A DNA stretch of 64,000 nt, taken from assembly GCF_902477725.1 (NCBI RefSeq), contig NZ_CABSIF010000016.1, positions 15,070 through 79,069 on the forward strand, in the 5' to 3' direction. This document shows, piece after piece, positions 24,152 through 32,854 of the stretch. Both the position numbers and the translations under genes were made by a program. The stretch is from an uncultured Desulfovibrio sp. GTDB lineage: Bacteria; Desulfobacterota; Desulfovibrionia; Desulfovibrionales; Desulfovibrionaceae. Below the pieces are notes generated by a model that was given only the letters and a program-made list of their open reading frames with translations, was not told the DNA's origin and did not search any database. Each line of letters opens with the position of its first letter. Within the stretch, counting starts at the first letter, position 1.

Positions 24152-27100
24152 TCAGCACAAGCAGGGGCATGCGCCCAGTTTTGACTGCGCCTCGCGGCGA
24201 AGTTCCTTCACATACGTCCTGTTGTTTTGCAGATAAAAGGCCAGTGCGCGGGCAAAATCTTTTTTCAGCAGGCCCTCAAGAATGAGGGTGCTGATTTCCC
24301 GTTCAAGCGAGAGCAGGGCGTGCATGCCAATAACAATGCGCCGTTCCTCCTGCGGCAGGGCGCACAGCTTGCGCCAGAATACCTCCCGGGCGCGGGGCTG
24401 ATAATACCACATGTACATCATGTCCAGAAGGTGCGTTACTGTTTGCCGTGCTGCTGCGCGGTCTTTGCCGTACAGCATGCGCCAGTATTCCGCAGGATCT
24501 TGCAGCATTGTTTCAAGGTCTTTGCTGGGGAACAGCAGTTCCTGCCGCGCCAGACTTTTGTATATCTGCGTAAACTTGCTGTCGTAATCACATTGCCGCA
24601 TACGCAGATACATGTTGCGGTCGGCAAAACCTTCGATGATGGATGCCACCATGTCGGACGAACATTTGGAAACAATGGCCGCGCAGTTCTGCATCAGGCT
24701 TATGGGATCAGGCAAGTGCATTGCGGTAAAGCAGAGCAGCAAGCCCTGGCCCATGAGCATGGACAGCGGAATGGAAAGCGCGCTGCGAAAGAGGTTGCCG
24801 ACTATGGCTTCCTTGGGCAGGCCACGGTAAATGTTGTGCCCTGAAATATAGGCGCTGTTGATCATGGCTATGACCGTATAGACCGCAAGCGCGTTGTCCT
24901 GCACCGTCAGACCCATGAAGTCCTGCAAGAGCCACAGGCGCACCACCACTTCAAGCAATGGCACGGATACGCCTGTGTAAAACAGCGAGTCGGCCATGCG
25001 GCTCCAGCTCACATAGCGCTTCCACGGCACCAGCACAGAGCGGGTAAAGGCCCCGCCGCCCACAACCGCCTGCCCCACGTTGCGCACTGCAGTAATGGCA
25101 AACCATATGAGCGCGCCAAACCATGTGAGCACCCACCAGCCGTCCACATAGCTGAAGGCCCACTGCGCGGGCAAAAAACCCGCCAGGATTTTGAGAACGT
25201 TGACAATGTCGCTGTTCATGTATTCGGGCGACCAGAAGGGGATTTCCCCTTTTTCAGGGCCGGGCGTCTGCTGCATTTCGCGGTTCACGCCTTTGGCGTC
25301 AACACCGCCCAGGGTCACAAGATTGCCGTCATGGCCCACACTGGTGGTGTTTTTTTCAAGGCCCCAGCCCCGTACCCTGTGGCAGCCCAGATTGCCAAGG
25401 CCGGGAATGCGTCTGAGCAGGCGCTGCCACCATGGTTGCGGCTGTGCTGGCTCATGGTAGTGCGTGAAGCGGTAAATATCAGTATGCACGGGCAGGGTGA
25501 GCCGCAGGGCGTTATCTTCATTGCGCAGGGCTGCACGGGCCTTGGGGGGCAGCGTTTCCACAAACACAAGCCCCATGCCGTGGGTGTGGTGCGAGCGGCT
25601 GGTGGAATCCGTGCCGATGCGCGAACCCAGCGGCGAAAGCGCATAAAACTCCTGCAACTGCGGAATATGACCCAGAATCTCCTGAAACAGGGGCATGCGC
25701 GGAGAATCTTTGGGTTCCTTGCTGATAATGCTGCGGATGACCTGCTTGAGCCTCGGGGTGCTGCCCTCGTTGACGGCCCTTTGCAGGGTGTTGATCTCTT
25801 CCACATGAGCAAGCTGACCGGCTGTCCATTCGCGCAGGTTAAAAAGCTCGAGGTGGGTAATGCGCCCACGGCCCAGCCACAGCAACTCCAGCACGTCCTG
25901 TTCCGTCAGGCCTGCCAGATTGAGCACGATCTGGCAGGGGTGCAGGGGGTAGATGTTTTCCAGCAGGAATTCCGGCGACTGCTGCAAAATAGCGGGCAAA
26001 TCCTTGTGCGGCTTGTAAGGGAACACGATCTCCGGGTTGGCCTCCGGGCCGAGCCAGTCATCGCGCAGCATGTCGGGCACCATGTCGGTCAGTTCCGTCA
26101 GACTTTCGCGCAGTTTGGCCGCCCGTGCGGGGTTTGTTTCCGCAGTTAGGGCCTCGCGCAGGCGTTCGCCGCGCAACTGTCGCATGGGCTCAAGCTGATG
26201 ATAAATAAATTCGGCAAGATGCAGCGAGGACGGCTGCTTTTGCCCCACATAGGCAAGAAAAACCTCTTCCTTGATGGGTTCCGGTGCGGGCATATCCCAT
26301 CGAGCAGCCAGCGAGGCGGCGTGCCTCTCGTTCCAGGCTCGCAAGAGCTTGAGCACGTAGGCGCGCATCCAGTCGTTGACGGGCGCGTACTTGCGCAGCG
26401 CGTCTGTGATGTCCTTGCGGTGCAGCAGGTTGTCAAAAGCCCTCGATGTTTCGGTATTGAGCGGCGACCATGTAAATTCCACCAGTTTGTCGCGGAACGT
26501 GGCCTTGAACTCAATGCCGATGCGCACCGTAATGTCCATGATGCGCGCGGCGCGCAGCAGTTCCTGAGCAGCTTCGGGGTCAACGGTATTATAGTAGATT
26601 ACCGTCAAAAAGCGGATGCCCTTGATCCACGCATCCATGACCAGATGGGTTGGATTTTTGCGCCCCTTGGTGTTGGCGTCGTGCACGTGGTGGTCAAAGG
26701 CGTGCTGGTTCCATTCCTCCGGCATTTCAAGCAGGTGGTATTTACGCAGCAATGCCCGCACAATGCGCGGCGTGCCGCGCACGGCCTGATGAAATTCGTG
26801 TGCGAGGGGTAATTGGTGGCTGGCATCGTTGTGCGAGCGCACGAGGTCTTTCATGATCTGCACCAGCACGCGCGCTGTATTGTTTTGCAGCGAAGAATGC
26901 GTGGAGTACAGGACCTCGTCGTGCAAGCGGCGCAGGGCCTGCAATCTCTCGCTGGGGCCGCCAGCCTCCAGGCTTTCCAGCAGCACGATGACGGCGCTGG
27001 CAAGGCGCAGGCCGTGCGAAGAGGTCATTTCAATGATGCCGTGGGGGTGCAGGCCCGGTTCTGGCTGGCGCAGGGCGTGATCCTGTGCGCGGGCGTCCAC

Positions 27101-27229
27101 AAAGGCGTTCACCATCTGGATGAGCTTGTGGTCCTGCCTGTCGAACAGCAATGAAGAAAACTTCCGGTGCGCGTGGGCGCGGCCATCTGTTGAGGAACCG
27201 TCGGTAGTGGTACTTGTAGAGCTGAGCAT
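24152..27229 (-). CDS. Large membrane protein of unknown function
   Basis: About 1,025 residues from ATG 27229. The frame stays open for 58 codons further upstream and no start has a convincing ribosome binding site. I do not recognise a named family. The N-terminal half is soluble, with a His/Asp-rich stretch (QHAFDHHVHDANTKG) and VRIGIEFKATF that recall metal-dependent TIM-barrel hydrolases, then RGRITHLELFNLREW and a striking SRIGTDSTSRSHHTHGMG. The C-terminal half has several membrane helices (GWWVLTWFGALIWFAITAV, VSVPLLEVVVRLWLL, ALAVYTVIAMINSAYISG, LSIPLSMLMGQGLLLCFTAM) and then a helical cytoplasmic tail. The architecture suggests a membrane-tethered hydrolase, but this is a guess. Confidence 0.6.
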   Translation of the reverse strand: MLSSTSTTTDGSSTDGRAHAHRKFSSLLFDRQDHKLIQMVNAFVDARAQDHALRQPEPGLHPHGIIEMTSSHGLRLASAVIVLLESLEAGGPSERLQALRRLHDEVLYSTHSSLQNNTARVLVQIMKDLVRSHNDASHQLPLAHEFHQAVRGTPRIVRALLRKYHLLEMPEEWNQHAFDHHVHDANTKGRKNPTHLVMDAWIKGIRFLTVIYYNTVDPEAAQELLRAARIMDITVRIGIEFKATFRDKLVEFTWSPLNTETSRAFDNLLHRKDITDALRKYAPVNDWMRAYVLKLLRAWNERHAASLAARWDMPAPEPIKEEVFLAYVGQKQPSSLHLAEFIYHQLEPMRQLRGERLREALTAETNPARAAKLRESLTELTDMVPDMLRDDWLGPEANPEIVFPYKPHKDLPAILQQSPEFLLENIYPLHPCQIVLNLAGLTEQDVLELLWLGRGRITHLELFNLREWTAGQLAHVEEINTLQRAVNEGSTPRLKQVIRSIISKEPKDSPRMPLFQEILGHIPQLQEFYALSPLGSRIGTDSTSRSHHTHGMGLVFVETLPPKARAALRNEDNALRLTLPVHTDIYRFTHYHEPAQPQPWWQRLLRRIPGLGNLGCHRVRGWGLEKNTTSVGHDGNLVTLGGVDAKGVNREMQQTPGPEKGEIPFWSPEYMNSDIVNVLKILAGFLPAQWAFSYVDGWWVLTWFGALIWFAITAVRNVGQAVVGGGAFTRSVLVPWKRYVSWSRMADSLFYTGVSVPLLEVVVRLWLLQDFMGLTVQDNALAVYTVIAMINSAYISGHNIYRGLPKEAIVGNLFRSALSIPLSMLMGQGLLLCFTAMHLPDPISLMQNCAAIVSKCSSDMVASIIEGFADRNMYLRMRQCDYDSKFTQIYKSLARQELLFPSKDLETMLQDPAEYWRMLYGKDRAAARQTVTHLLDMMYMWYYQPRAREVFWRKLCALPQEERRIVIGMHALLSLEREISTLILEGLLKKDFARALAFYLQNNRTYVKELRREAQSKLGACPCLC

Positions 27230-27455
27230 GAATAATGTCGGGAAAAAGTGCTTAAAGATGTTTGCAGCGGCTGCATGCCCTGCAAGCTGACCATATATGC
27301 TTATGATGCAGTGCAAGTGCGCGAAAGTCCAGCGGCATGTTTCTGCCATCGGGCATGCGATCAGGCGCATTGATAAAAAGGCCATACTGCCGTTAAATGG
27401 CAAAAAGCAGTCTTCTGCACAGATGGCCGCTCTAACCAGTTACCCCGGAGGATGT

Positions 27456-27719
27456 ATGTATCAGCAAGCCAATGATCTGGCCGGAGGGCATGTGTTCGCT
27501 ACAGCCCAGGAAATGATGGACTGGCTTGAAAAGGCCATGACTGACAATATTCGGAATAACAAGGATCAATACCGGTTTGAGGCTGATCCCTACGCCTATG
27601 TGGTCAACTATGCCGCTGCCGCCGGGCTTGAACTTGACGATGCGCAACTGGGCGACATGCAGCGGCGTGTGGCGCAGTGGGCAGAGCAACATTTTGCCGA
27701 GAATATGACGGAAGAATAG
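27456..27719 (+). CDS. Small hypothetical protein
   Basis: ATG 27456 has an excellent ribosome binding site (CGGAGGATGT) and encodes 87 acidic residues, MYQQANDLAGGHVFATAQEM at the N terminus, mainly helical, with the segment YRFEADPYAYVVNYAAAAGL. No signal peptide, membrane helix or cysteine is present. I do not recognise the family. It is transcribed divergently from the large membrane protein. Confidence 0.7.
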   Translation: MYQQANDLAGGHVFATAQEMMDWLEKAMTDNIRNNKDQYRFEADPYAYVVNYAAAAGLELDDAQLGDMQRRVAQWAEQHFAENMTEE

Positions 27720-28063
27720 CTCTCTTTTCTTTTACTGCTGGCTGCTGCGGTAATTATAATGCAGAGCGTGGGGAATGACAAAAAATTTCACGTGCTTTGC
27801 ACTGATAGTTGCTGACAGCAGTCAGCAATGTTTTGTTGATTACATATTGCAAGACGTTACTGAAAACTGATGGTGCAGGCTGTATCGATATGGCAGATTT
27901 CAGTATTTCAGAATGTTACGTAAAACAGTACATAGTAAATGTAATTGTTTTATTGTGGTCATGAAAATTTTTATGTACAATGGTTGCATTTTTTAGTTGC
28001 CAAGAGCGCATAAATTGATGAAGGTACTGGGGGTAATTTTCTTTACGACAAACGCAAGGGAAT
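27720..28063. other. AT-rich intergenic region before the diguanylate cyclase gene
   Basis: A 344-bp gap, clearly more AT-rich than its neighbours. Apart from the promoter at 27953-27981, I see no gene, RNA or strong hairpin. Confidence 0.6.
27953..27981 (+). promoter_or_regulatory. Candidate sigma70 promoter for the diguanylate cyclase gene
   Basis: TTGTGG, a 17-base spacer and TACAAT lie 83 bp before the start codon at 28064 in an AT-rich region. Confidence 0.45.
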
Positions 28064-29692
28064 ATGGCTTGTGAATATGGTTTTTTGTATATGAAGTCAC
28101 TGTTCGGACTGCTCAGAACGCAAATTGAAGAACGTCCAACTCGGGCAATATTTCTGCTTTGGTCTTTATCACTTCCTGTTGCTGCATTATTTTCACTGCT
28201 TGTAGCGTTGCACTGGCGTTCAGAAAGTTTGACAGTTGCAATTGATGAAGCAGAATATTCTCTGTCGCAGCGTGTTCAGCGTGTTGCTGAAATGGCTGAC
28301 CTTAAATTTGATACGATAAAAAAACTTACCGTACTTCTGGCCACAGACTCGCGCATTATTGCCGCTCTGAAGGGAGACGGGGATTTTGCGGAATGCACCC
28401 GCTACCTTCAGAGTGTGGGGGACACGCTCCGGCTGCACCGTGCGTTCCTGCTTGATAAAAACGGCGTATGTGTTGCCTCCAACGATGCCGGAATGCCCAA
28501 AAATCTCCTTGGCGTTAACCTTGCCGACCGTGATTATTTTATCCGCGCCATGGCCGGGGAAAGCACGGTGCAGTTTGTTGTAGGGCGGGTTTCGACCATT
28601 CCCGGTTTCCACTTTGCTGCACCTGTCAGCGGGCCTGACGGCTATCTTGGCGTTGTGGTCCTTAAAATTGATACTGACACGCTTGCCCAGCAGCTTTACC
28701 TGCCCACTGGCTTTGTTACGGACAAGGCGGGCGTAGTTGTGCTTTCTGATTCGCCGCAAAACATGCTGCGGGTCGTGCCCGATGGGGCAGCCGCTTCTTT
28801 TGATGCAGCGCAATATCTGCTCCGTTATCAGCGTGAACATCTTGAATCCGTGTATCTGCGCAAAATAGTAGACGGCTATGAAGCCTGGGAACTCCGTCCC
28901 GGTGGTCAGCCCTATTTGCGTGATACAGTCAGCATCGACAAGGAAGGGCTGAGCGTTTACGGCTTTGAGGGCCTTGGCCCTCTGCTGGCCGACCTTGCGG
29001 AAAGCTTCCGCATGCATCTTGCCACCACGTTTATTTTTTTTGTGCTTGGTTTTGCGGTCATAATCGGTACCACAGTGAATCTGCTGCGCGACAGATATTT
29101 GCGCAAAACATTGCAAAAACTTAATGATACCTTGCGGGTTCAGGCGCAGCATGATTCCCTGACCGGGCTGCTCAACCGCAGGATGTTCGATGAAATGGCC
29201 GAAGCCTGGTTTGCCCAGACATTACGGCTTGGCGTGCCTTTTTCGCTGGTGCTGTTTGACATCGATCATTTCAAGCGGCTGAATGATGCCTTTGGGCATC
29301 AGGCCGGCGACCATGTTCTGCGCGAAATCGCCAGAAGTGTGAGTACCCGCCTGTCCCGCCGGGGCGACAGGGTTTTTCGCATCGGTGGGGAGGAATTTGC
29401 CGTGCTGGCCAGCGCGTCAGAGGAGCGGCAGATTGTTTGCCTCATGGAAAAGCTCCGAAAGACTGTGGAGGATATGCGCCTCCAGCATCCCGATGGGGCA
29501 GACAAGGTTGTAACCATCTCTTTGGGCGGCTTACTGGTGCGTGATTGCTGCGATATGTCCTTTGATGAAGCGTTCAAAAGAGCGGACGAAGCGTTGTACA
29601 GCGCCAAGGCTCAGGGGCGCAACCGCAGCGTATTGGCAGGCAGTTGCGGCGCTGATGGTGCTGCTGATTGTTTGGTACGTCCTCATTCCTGA
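28064..29692 (+). CDS. Membrane diguanylate cyclase (Cache-GGDEF)
   Basis: A 542-residue c-di-GMP synthase. It has a membrane helix at about residues 26-48 (AIFLLWSLSLPVAALFSLLVA), a periplasmic Cache-type sensor (RAFLLDKNGVCVASNDAG, NLADRDYFIRAMAGES, VVLKIDTDTLAQQL), a second helix at about 320-345 (TFIFFVLGFAVIIGTTVNLL), and a GGDEF domain with DSLTGLLNRRMFDEM, LFDIDHFKRLNDAFGHQAGD and the active-site GGEEF at residues 441-445. No RxxD inhibitory site is evident just before GGEEF. It is probably a signal-responsive cyclase acting on motility or biofilm. Confidence 0.94.
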   Translation: MACEYGFLYMKSLFGLLRTQIEERPTRAIFLLWSLSLPVAALFSLLVALHWRSESLTVAIDEAEYSLSQRVQRVAEMADLKFDTIKKLTVLLATDSRIIAALKGDGDFAECTRYLQSVGDTLRLHRAFLLDKNGVCVASNDAGMPKNLLGVNLADRDYFIRAMAGESTVQFVVGRVSTIPGFHFAAPVSGPDGYLGVVVLKIDTDTLAQQLYLPTGFVTDKAGVVVLSDSPQNMLRVVPDGAAASFDAAQYLLRYQREHLESVYLRKIVDGYEAWELRPGGQPYLRDTVSIDKEGLSVYGFEGLGPLLADLAESFRMHLATTFIFFVLGFAVIIGTTVNLLRDRYLRKTLQKLNDTLRVQAQHDSLTGLLNRRMFDEMAEAWFAQTLRLGVPFSLVLFDIDHFKRLNDAFGHQAGDHVLREIARSVSTRLSRRGDRVFRIGGEEFAVLASASEERQIVCLMEKLRKTVEDMRLQHPDGADKVVTISLGGLLVRDCCDMSFDEAFKRADEALYSAKAQGRNRSVLAGSCGADGAADCLVRPHS

Positions 29693-29815
29693 CACCACGC
29701 GTTTATGCGCTCTCCATTACGCATTTTTTCGTGCTCATAGTTTCAGTTTTGCGCTGATAATCCATGTAGTTGCAATCATACGAGACGCAACGTCATAATA
29801 TTTTTCTTTTTTGTG

Positions 29816-29843
29816 TTGACTTTGAATTTCTTTTTCGTACAAT
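29816..29843 (+). promoter_or_regulatory. Candidate sigma70 promoter
   Basis: TTGACT, a 16-base spacer and TACAAT stand 67 bp before the ATG at 29911. This is the best sigma70 match seen in the window. Confidence 0.6.
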
Positions 29844-29910
29844 GGAACCTGTTGCCCTCAATCGGGCCGCACTGTTTACCGCCGCAAAGGCATACAGGAG
29901 AACAGGTAAC

Positions 29911-30216
29911 ATGTATAACCGTTTTGGAACAACGCCGGAAATGATGATCCAGACCGTTCAGGAAAATGGAACGGAGGCTGTACTGGCCATCGACAGCAGG
30001 GGCCTGTATCTGACCACCGCCCAATTTGTGGGACGCCCCATTGCCGACCGCAACCGCTATAGCGGTGTGCGCAAGGAAATGCCTCAAAGGCTTGCCGCCC
30101 TCGGGCTGGATGTGGATGCCCTGGTGGCCGCAAACCAGCACCGCATTCAGGTGGAGACCGCTTCCACCAAGAAGGTCAACCCCCTCAAGGCCTCCAAGCG
30201 TGGTTCCAAGGGCTAG
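29911..30216 (+). CDS. Small basic hypothetical protein
   Basis: ATG 29911 follows AGGAGAACAGGTAAC and encodes 101 residues. The N-terminal two thirds (RFGTTPEMMIQTVQENGTEAVLA) look like a compact alpha/beta unit, and the end is Lys/Ser-rich (KKVNPLKASKRGSKG), suggesting contact with nucleic acid or an unfolded tail. I do not recognise the family. It has its own strong promoter and stands alone, consistent with a well expressed small protein. Confidence 0.7.
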   Translation: MYNRFGTTPEMMIQTVQENGTEAVLAIDSRGLYLTTAQFVGRPIADRNRYSGVRKEMPQRLAALGLDVDALVAANQHRIQVETASTKKVNPLKASKRGSKG

Positions 30217-30508
30217 GCTGGGGCAACTGCCAGGTTTGCAACTATCCATACTCCAGAGCAGAATGTGGCTGAAAATGCCCACCTGCTCCGGTTGACGCCA
30301 CAGGCCGCAATTTTACGGCTGTATACCATCGCCCGTTGTTGACACGGTTGCCCGCACAAGGCTCCGTTCAACAGCGGGCGTTGCTGCTTCAATCTCGCCG
30401 GAATTTTTTTATTGCGCCAGCCTTGCAGGGCAGTGGCAGAGGGGATATGCGGCATTGCCCGAGCGCCCACGCCTTGCGCCCTGTGTACTTTTTCCGTAGG
30501 CTTTATTC

Positions 30509-31852
30509 ATGTCGAAAACACGTGAAATTTATATATGCTCTTCTTGTGGGTCACAAACCATGCAGTGGCGTGGGCAATGCCCCAACTGTCATGAGTGGAA
30601 TACGCTTCAGGCGGCTGTGCAGTCCAAATCCGCTCCAGGAGGCAACAGGCCCCGCGCTGCCACGAATTCTTCCAGCCGCCCCATTGCTTTGCGGGATGTG
30701 GAAGATGCCGGGCATGCGCCCTACGGCAGCGGCCTGAAAGCCCTTGACCGTGTGCTGGGAAAGGGCCTTGTGCCCGGTGCGGCCATTCTGGTGGGCGGCG
30801 AGCCGGGCATCGGCAAATCAACCCTGCTGCTTCAGGTGGCGGGGCTTGTGGCAGCGCAGGGCAGGCGCGTGCTCTACGCCAGCGGTGAGGAATCCCTGCC
30901 GCAGATCAAGGGGCGGGCCGAGCGCCTCGGCATGCTGGATCATAACCTGATGGCCATTGCCACCTCCAGTGTGGAGGATGTGCTTGAGGCGGCCAATGCC
31001 GCACCACCAGCCCTGTTGGTGGTGGATTCAGTGCAGACCCTCACAAGCCTTGAGGCCGATGGCCTGCCGGGCAATGTCAGTCAGGTGCGGGCCGTGGCAA
31101 CAACCTTGCTCGAAGCCTGCCGCCGTCTGTCCTGCACCCTGATTCTGGTGGGGCATGTGACCAAGGATGGCGTGCTGGCTGGCCCCCGTCTGCTGGAACA
31201 CATGGTGGACACCGTTATTTCGCTCGAGGGCGACCGCCGCCAGATGTTTCGCCTGTTGCGTGTGTTCAAAAACCGCTTTGGCCCCAATGAGGAACTGCTG
31301 GTCTTCCGTATGGAGGCCACGGGCATGCAGATTGTGGACGATCCCTCCACGTTTTTTCTGGGCCAGCGTGATCCTTCGCTATCCGGCACTGCCGTGGTCA
31401 TGGCCGTGGACGGGCAGCGCCCTTTGGCAGTGGAGGTGCAGGCGCTGGTTTCCCGCACATTTTTGAGCATCCCGCGCCGGGCGGCCCTTGGCTTTGACGT
31501 GGCCCGCCTGCATTTGTTGCTGGCCGTGCTGGAAAAAAGGCTCAAGCTCAATTTTGCTCAGGTGGATATTTACGCCAAGGTGGGCGGCGGCATGAAGCTG
31601 AGCGAGCCGGGGCTTGATCTGGCGCTGGTGGCTGCGGTGCTTTCGTCGTATTATGATGTTCCGCTGCCGGAAAAGAGCGTACTGTGGGGCGAGGTGGATC
31701 TCAACGGGCAGGTGCGGCCCGTATCCGCGCAGAATTTGCGCCTCACGCAGGCGCGGCGGCTGGGCTTTGACCCCATTGTGCACCCGTCTGCGGAGCAGGG
31801 CGGCATCAGCACCATAGCCGCCTTGCAGCAAAAACTGTTTCATCGCAAGTAA
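30509..31852 (+). CDS. radA: DNA repair protein RadA (Sms)
   Basis: A 447-residue RadA, a hexameric RecA-like helicase that promotes branch migration in recombination. It shows the N-terminal C4 zinc finger (ICSSCGSQTMQWRGQCPNCHEW), the Walker A GGEPGIGKSTLLLQ, Walker B-like LLVVDSVQTL, the RadA signature KNRFGP, and the C-terminal Lon-like domain (IYAKVGGGMKLSEPGLDLAL). The length is normal. It heads a same-strand run into the CYTH gene and clpS. Confidence 0.97.
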   Translation: MSKTREIYICSSCGSQTMQWRGQCPNCHEWNTLQAAVQSKSAPGGNRPRAATNSSSRPIALRDVEDAGHAPYGSGLKALDRVLGKGLVPGAAILVGGEPGIGKSTLLLQVAGLVAAQGRRVLYASGEESLPQIKGRAERLGMLDHNLMAIATSSVEDVLEAANAAPPALLVVDSVQTLTSLEADGLPGNVSQVRAVATTLLEACRRLSCTLILVGHVTKDGVLAGPRLLEHMVDTVISLEGDRRQMFRLLRVFKNRFGPNEELLVFRMEATGMQIVDDPSTFFLGQRDPSLSGTAVVMAVDGQRPLAVEVQALVSRTFLSIPRRAALGFDVARLHLLLAVLEKRLKLNFAQVDIYAKVGGGMKLSEPGLDLALVAAVLSSYYDVPLPEKSVLWGEVDLNGQVRPVSAQNLRLTQARRLGFDPIVHPSAEQGGISTIAALQQKLFHRK

Positions 31853-31863
31853 AGGCGGCAGTC

Positions 31864-32505
31864 ATGGGCCTTGAGATTGAACGCAAATATCTGCATGTGA
31901 ATCTGCAAACCCTGCGTCAGGCGCTGGTGGACAACGGGGCGCACTGTCTTGGCGCCCATTTTGAATGTAACTGGGTGTTTGACACTGCCCATGGAGCGCT
32001 GGTCACAGGCGGCAAACTGCTGCGTTTGCGCAGTCAGGAATGGCAGGACAAAACGCGCCACCTGATCACGCTCAAGCTGCCCGCCATGGAAGACGGCGGC
32101 TTTAAGGTGCGGGAGGAGCGCGAAACGGAAATTGCCGATGGCGCGGCCTTGCGGGGTATTCTGGAAGGTCTGGGCTATACGGTGGCGGCCCGGTACGAAA
32201 AAGTTCGCGAGCCCTGGCGCATGGACACCGTGGAAGTGGAGCTGGACGCGCTGCCCTTTGCCCAGGTGGTTGAGCTGGAAGGCCGGGCGCAGGATATTGC
32301 CAGGGTCGAGAAGCGTCTGAACCTTGACAATGCCGAAATAAGCATCAAAAGTTATCATGAGCTGCATCAGGAATGGTTGCGGCAAAACAACAAGCCGAAA
32401 CAGCTTTCCTTTGTGTTTGACGAAGCGCAGAGGGCGCACTGGCGCACAGTGCTGGGCCTGACCGAAAAGGCCGATGCCGGCGCGGATTCATCGCGGCAGA
32501 GCTGA
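31864..32505 (+). CDS. CYTH domain protein (class IV adenylate cyclase/triphosphatase-like)
   Basis: A 213-residue protein with the CYTH signature EIERK at residues 4-8, followed by alternating charged strands (LLRLRSQEWQDKTRHLITLKL, FKVREERETEI, VEVELDALPFAQVVELEG) that build the triphosphate tunnel. Members cleave inorganic or nucleoside triphosphates, or make cAMP (CyaB type). The sequence does not decide which. The last 40 residues form a short extra tail. It lies 11 bp after radA and 19 bp before clpS, so it is probably in their operon. Confidence 0.85.
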   Translation: MGLEIERKYLHVNLQTLRQALVDNGAHCLGAHFECNWVFDTAHGALVTGGKLLRLRSQEWQDKTRHLITLKLPAMEDGGFKVREERETEIADGAALRGILEGLGYTVAARYEKVREPWRMDTVEVELDALPFAQVVELEGRAQDIARVEKRLNLDNAEISIKSYHELHQEWLRQNNKPKQLSFVFDEAQRAHWRTVLGLTEKADAGADSSRQS

Positions 32506-32524
32506 AACGTCTTGGGAGCCATGC

Positions 32525-32845
32525 ATGTCTTTTATCCCCGACAATCAAACCAGCGGCGACAGCCGCGTAATCGTGGAAAAAAAACTTAAGGAACCGGATC
32601 GCTACCGGGTACTCCTGCACAATGACGACTATACAAGCATGGAGTTTGTGGTGTCGGTACTGTGCGGTATTTTCCACAAAACCGCCGAAGAAGCCACGGC
32701 CATCATGCTGGCGGTACACCAGCGCGGGGTAGGCCAATGCGGCATATACACCCTTGAAATAGCCGAGGCCAAGGTTCGGCGTGTGCACAACACGGCGCGG
32801 GCGGCAGGGTATCCCCTTAAATGCACCATGGAAAAAATCCATTGA
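32525..32845 (+). CDS. clpS: ClpS adaptor of the N-degron pathway
   Basis: A 106-residue ClpS. The N-terminal flexible arm is followed by the core RYRVLLHNDDYTSMEFVVSVL, where HNDD carries the Asn/Asp residues that bind the destabilising N-terminal residue, then VHQRGVGQCGIYTLEIAEAKV. ATG 32525 behind GGGAGCC is chosen over a frame open upstream that overlaps the CYTH gene. ClpS delivers N-degron substrates to ClpA, encoded 9 bp downstream. Confidence 0.97.
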   Translation: MSFIPDNQTSGDSRVIVEKKLKEPDRYRVLLHNDDYTSMEFVVSVLCGIFHKTAEEATAIMLAVHQRGVGQCGIYTLEIAEAKVRRVHNTARAAGYPLKCTMEKIH

Positions 32846-32854
32846 GATAAGCCT

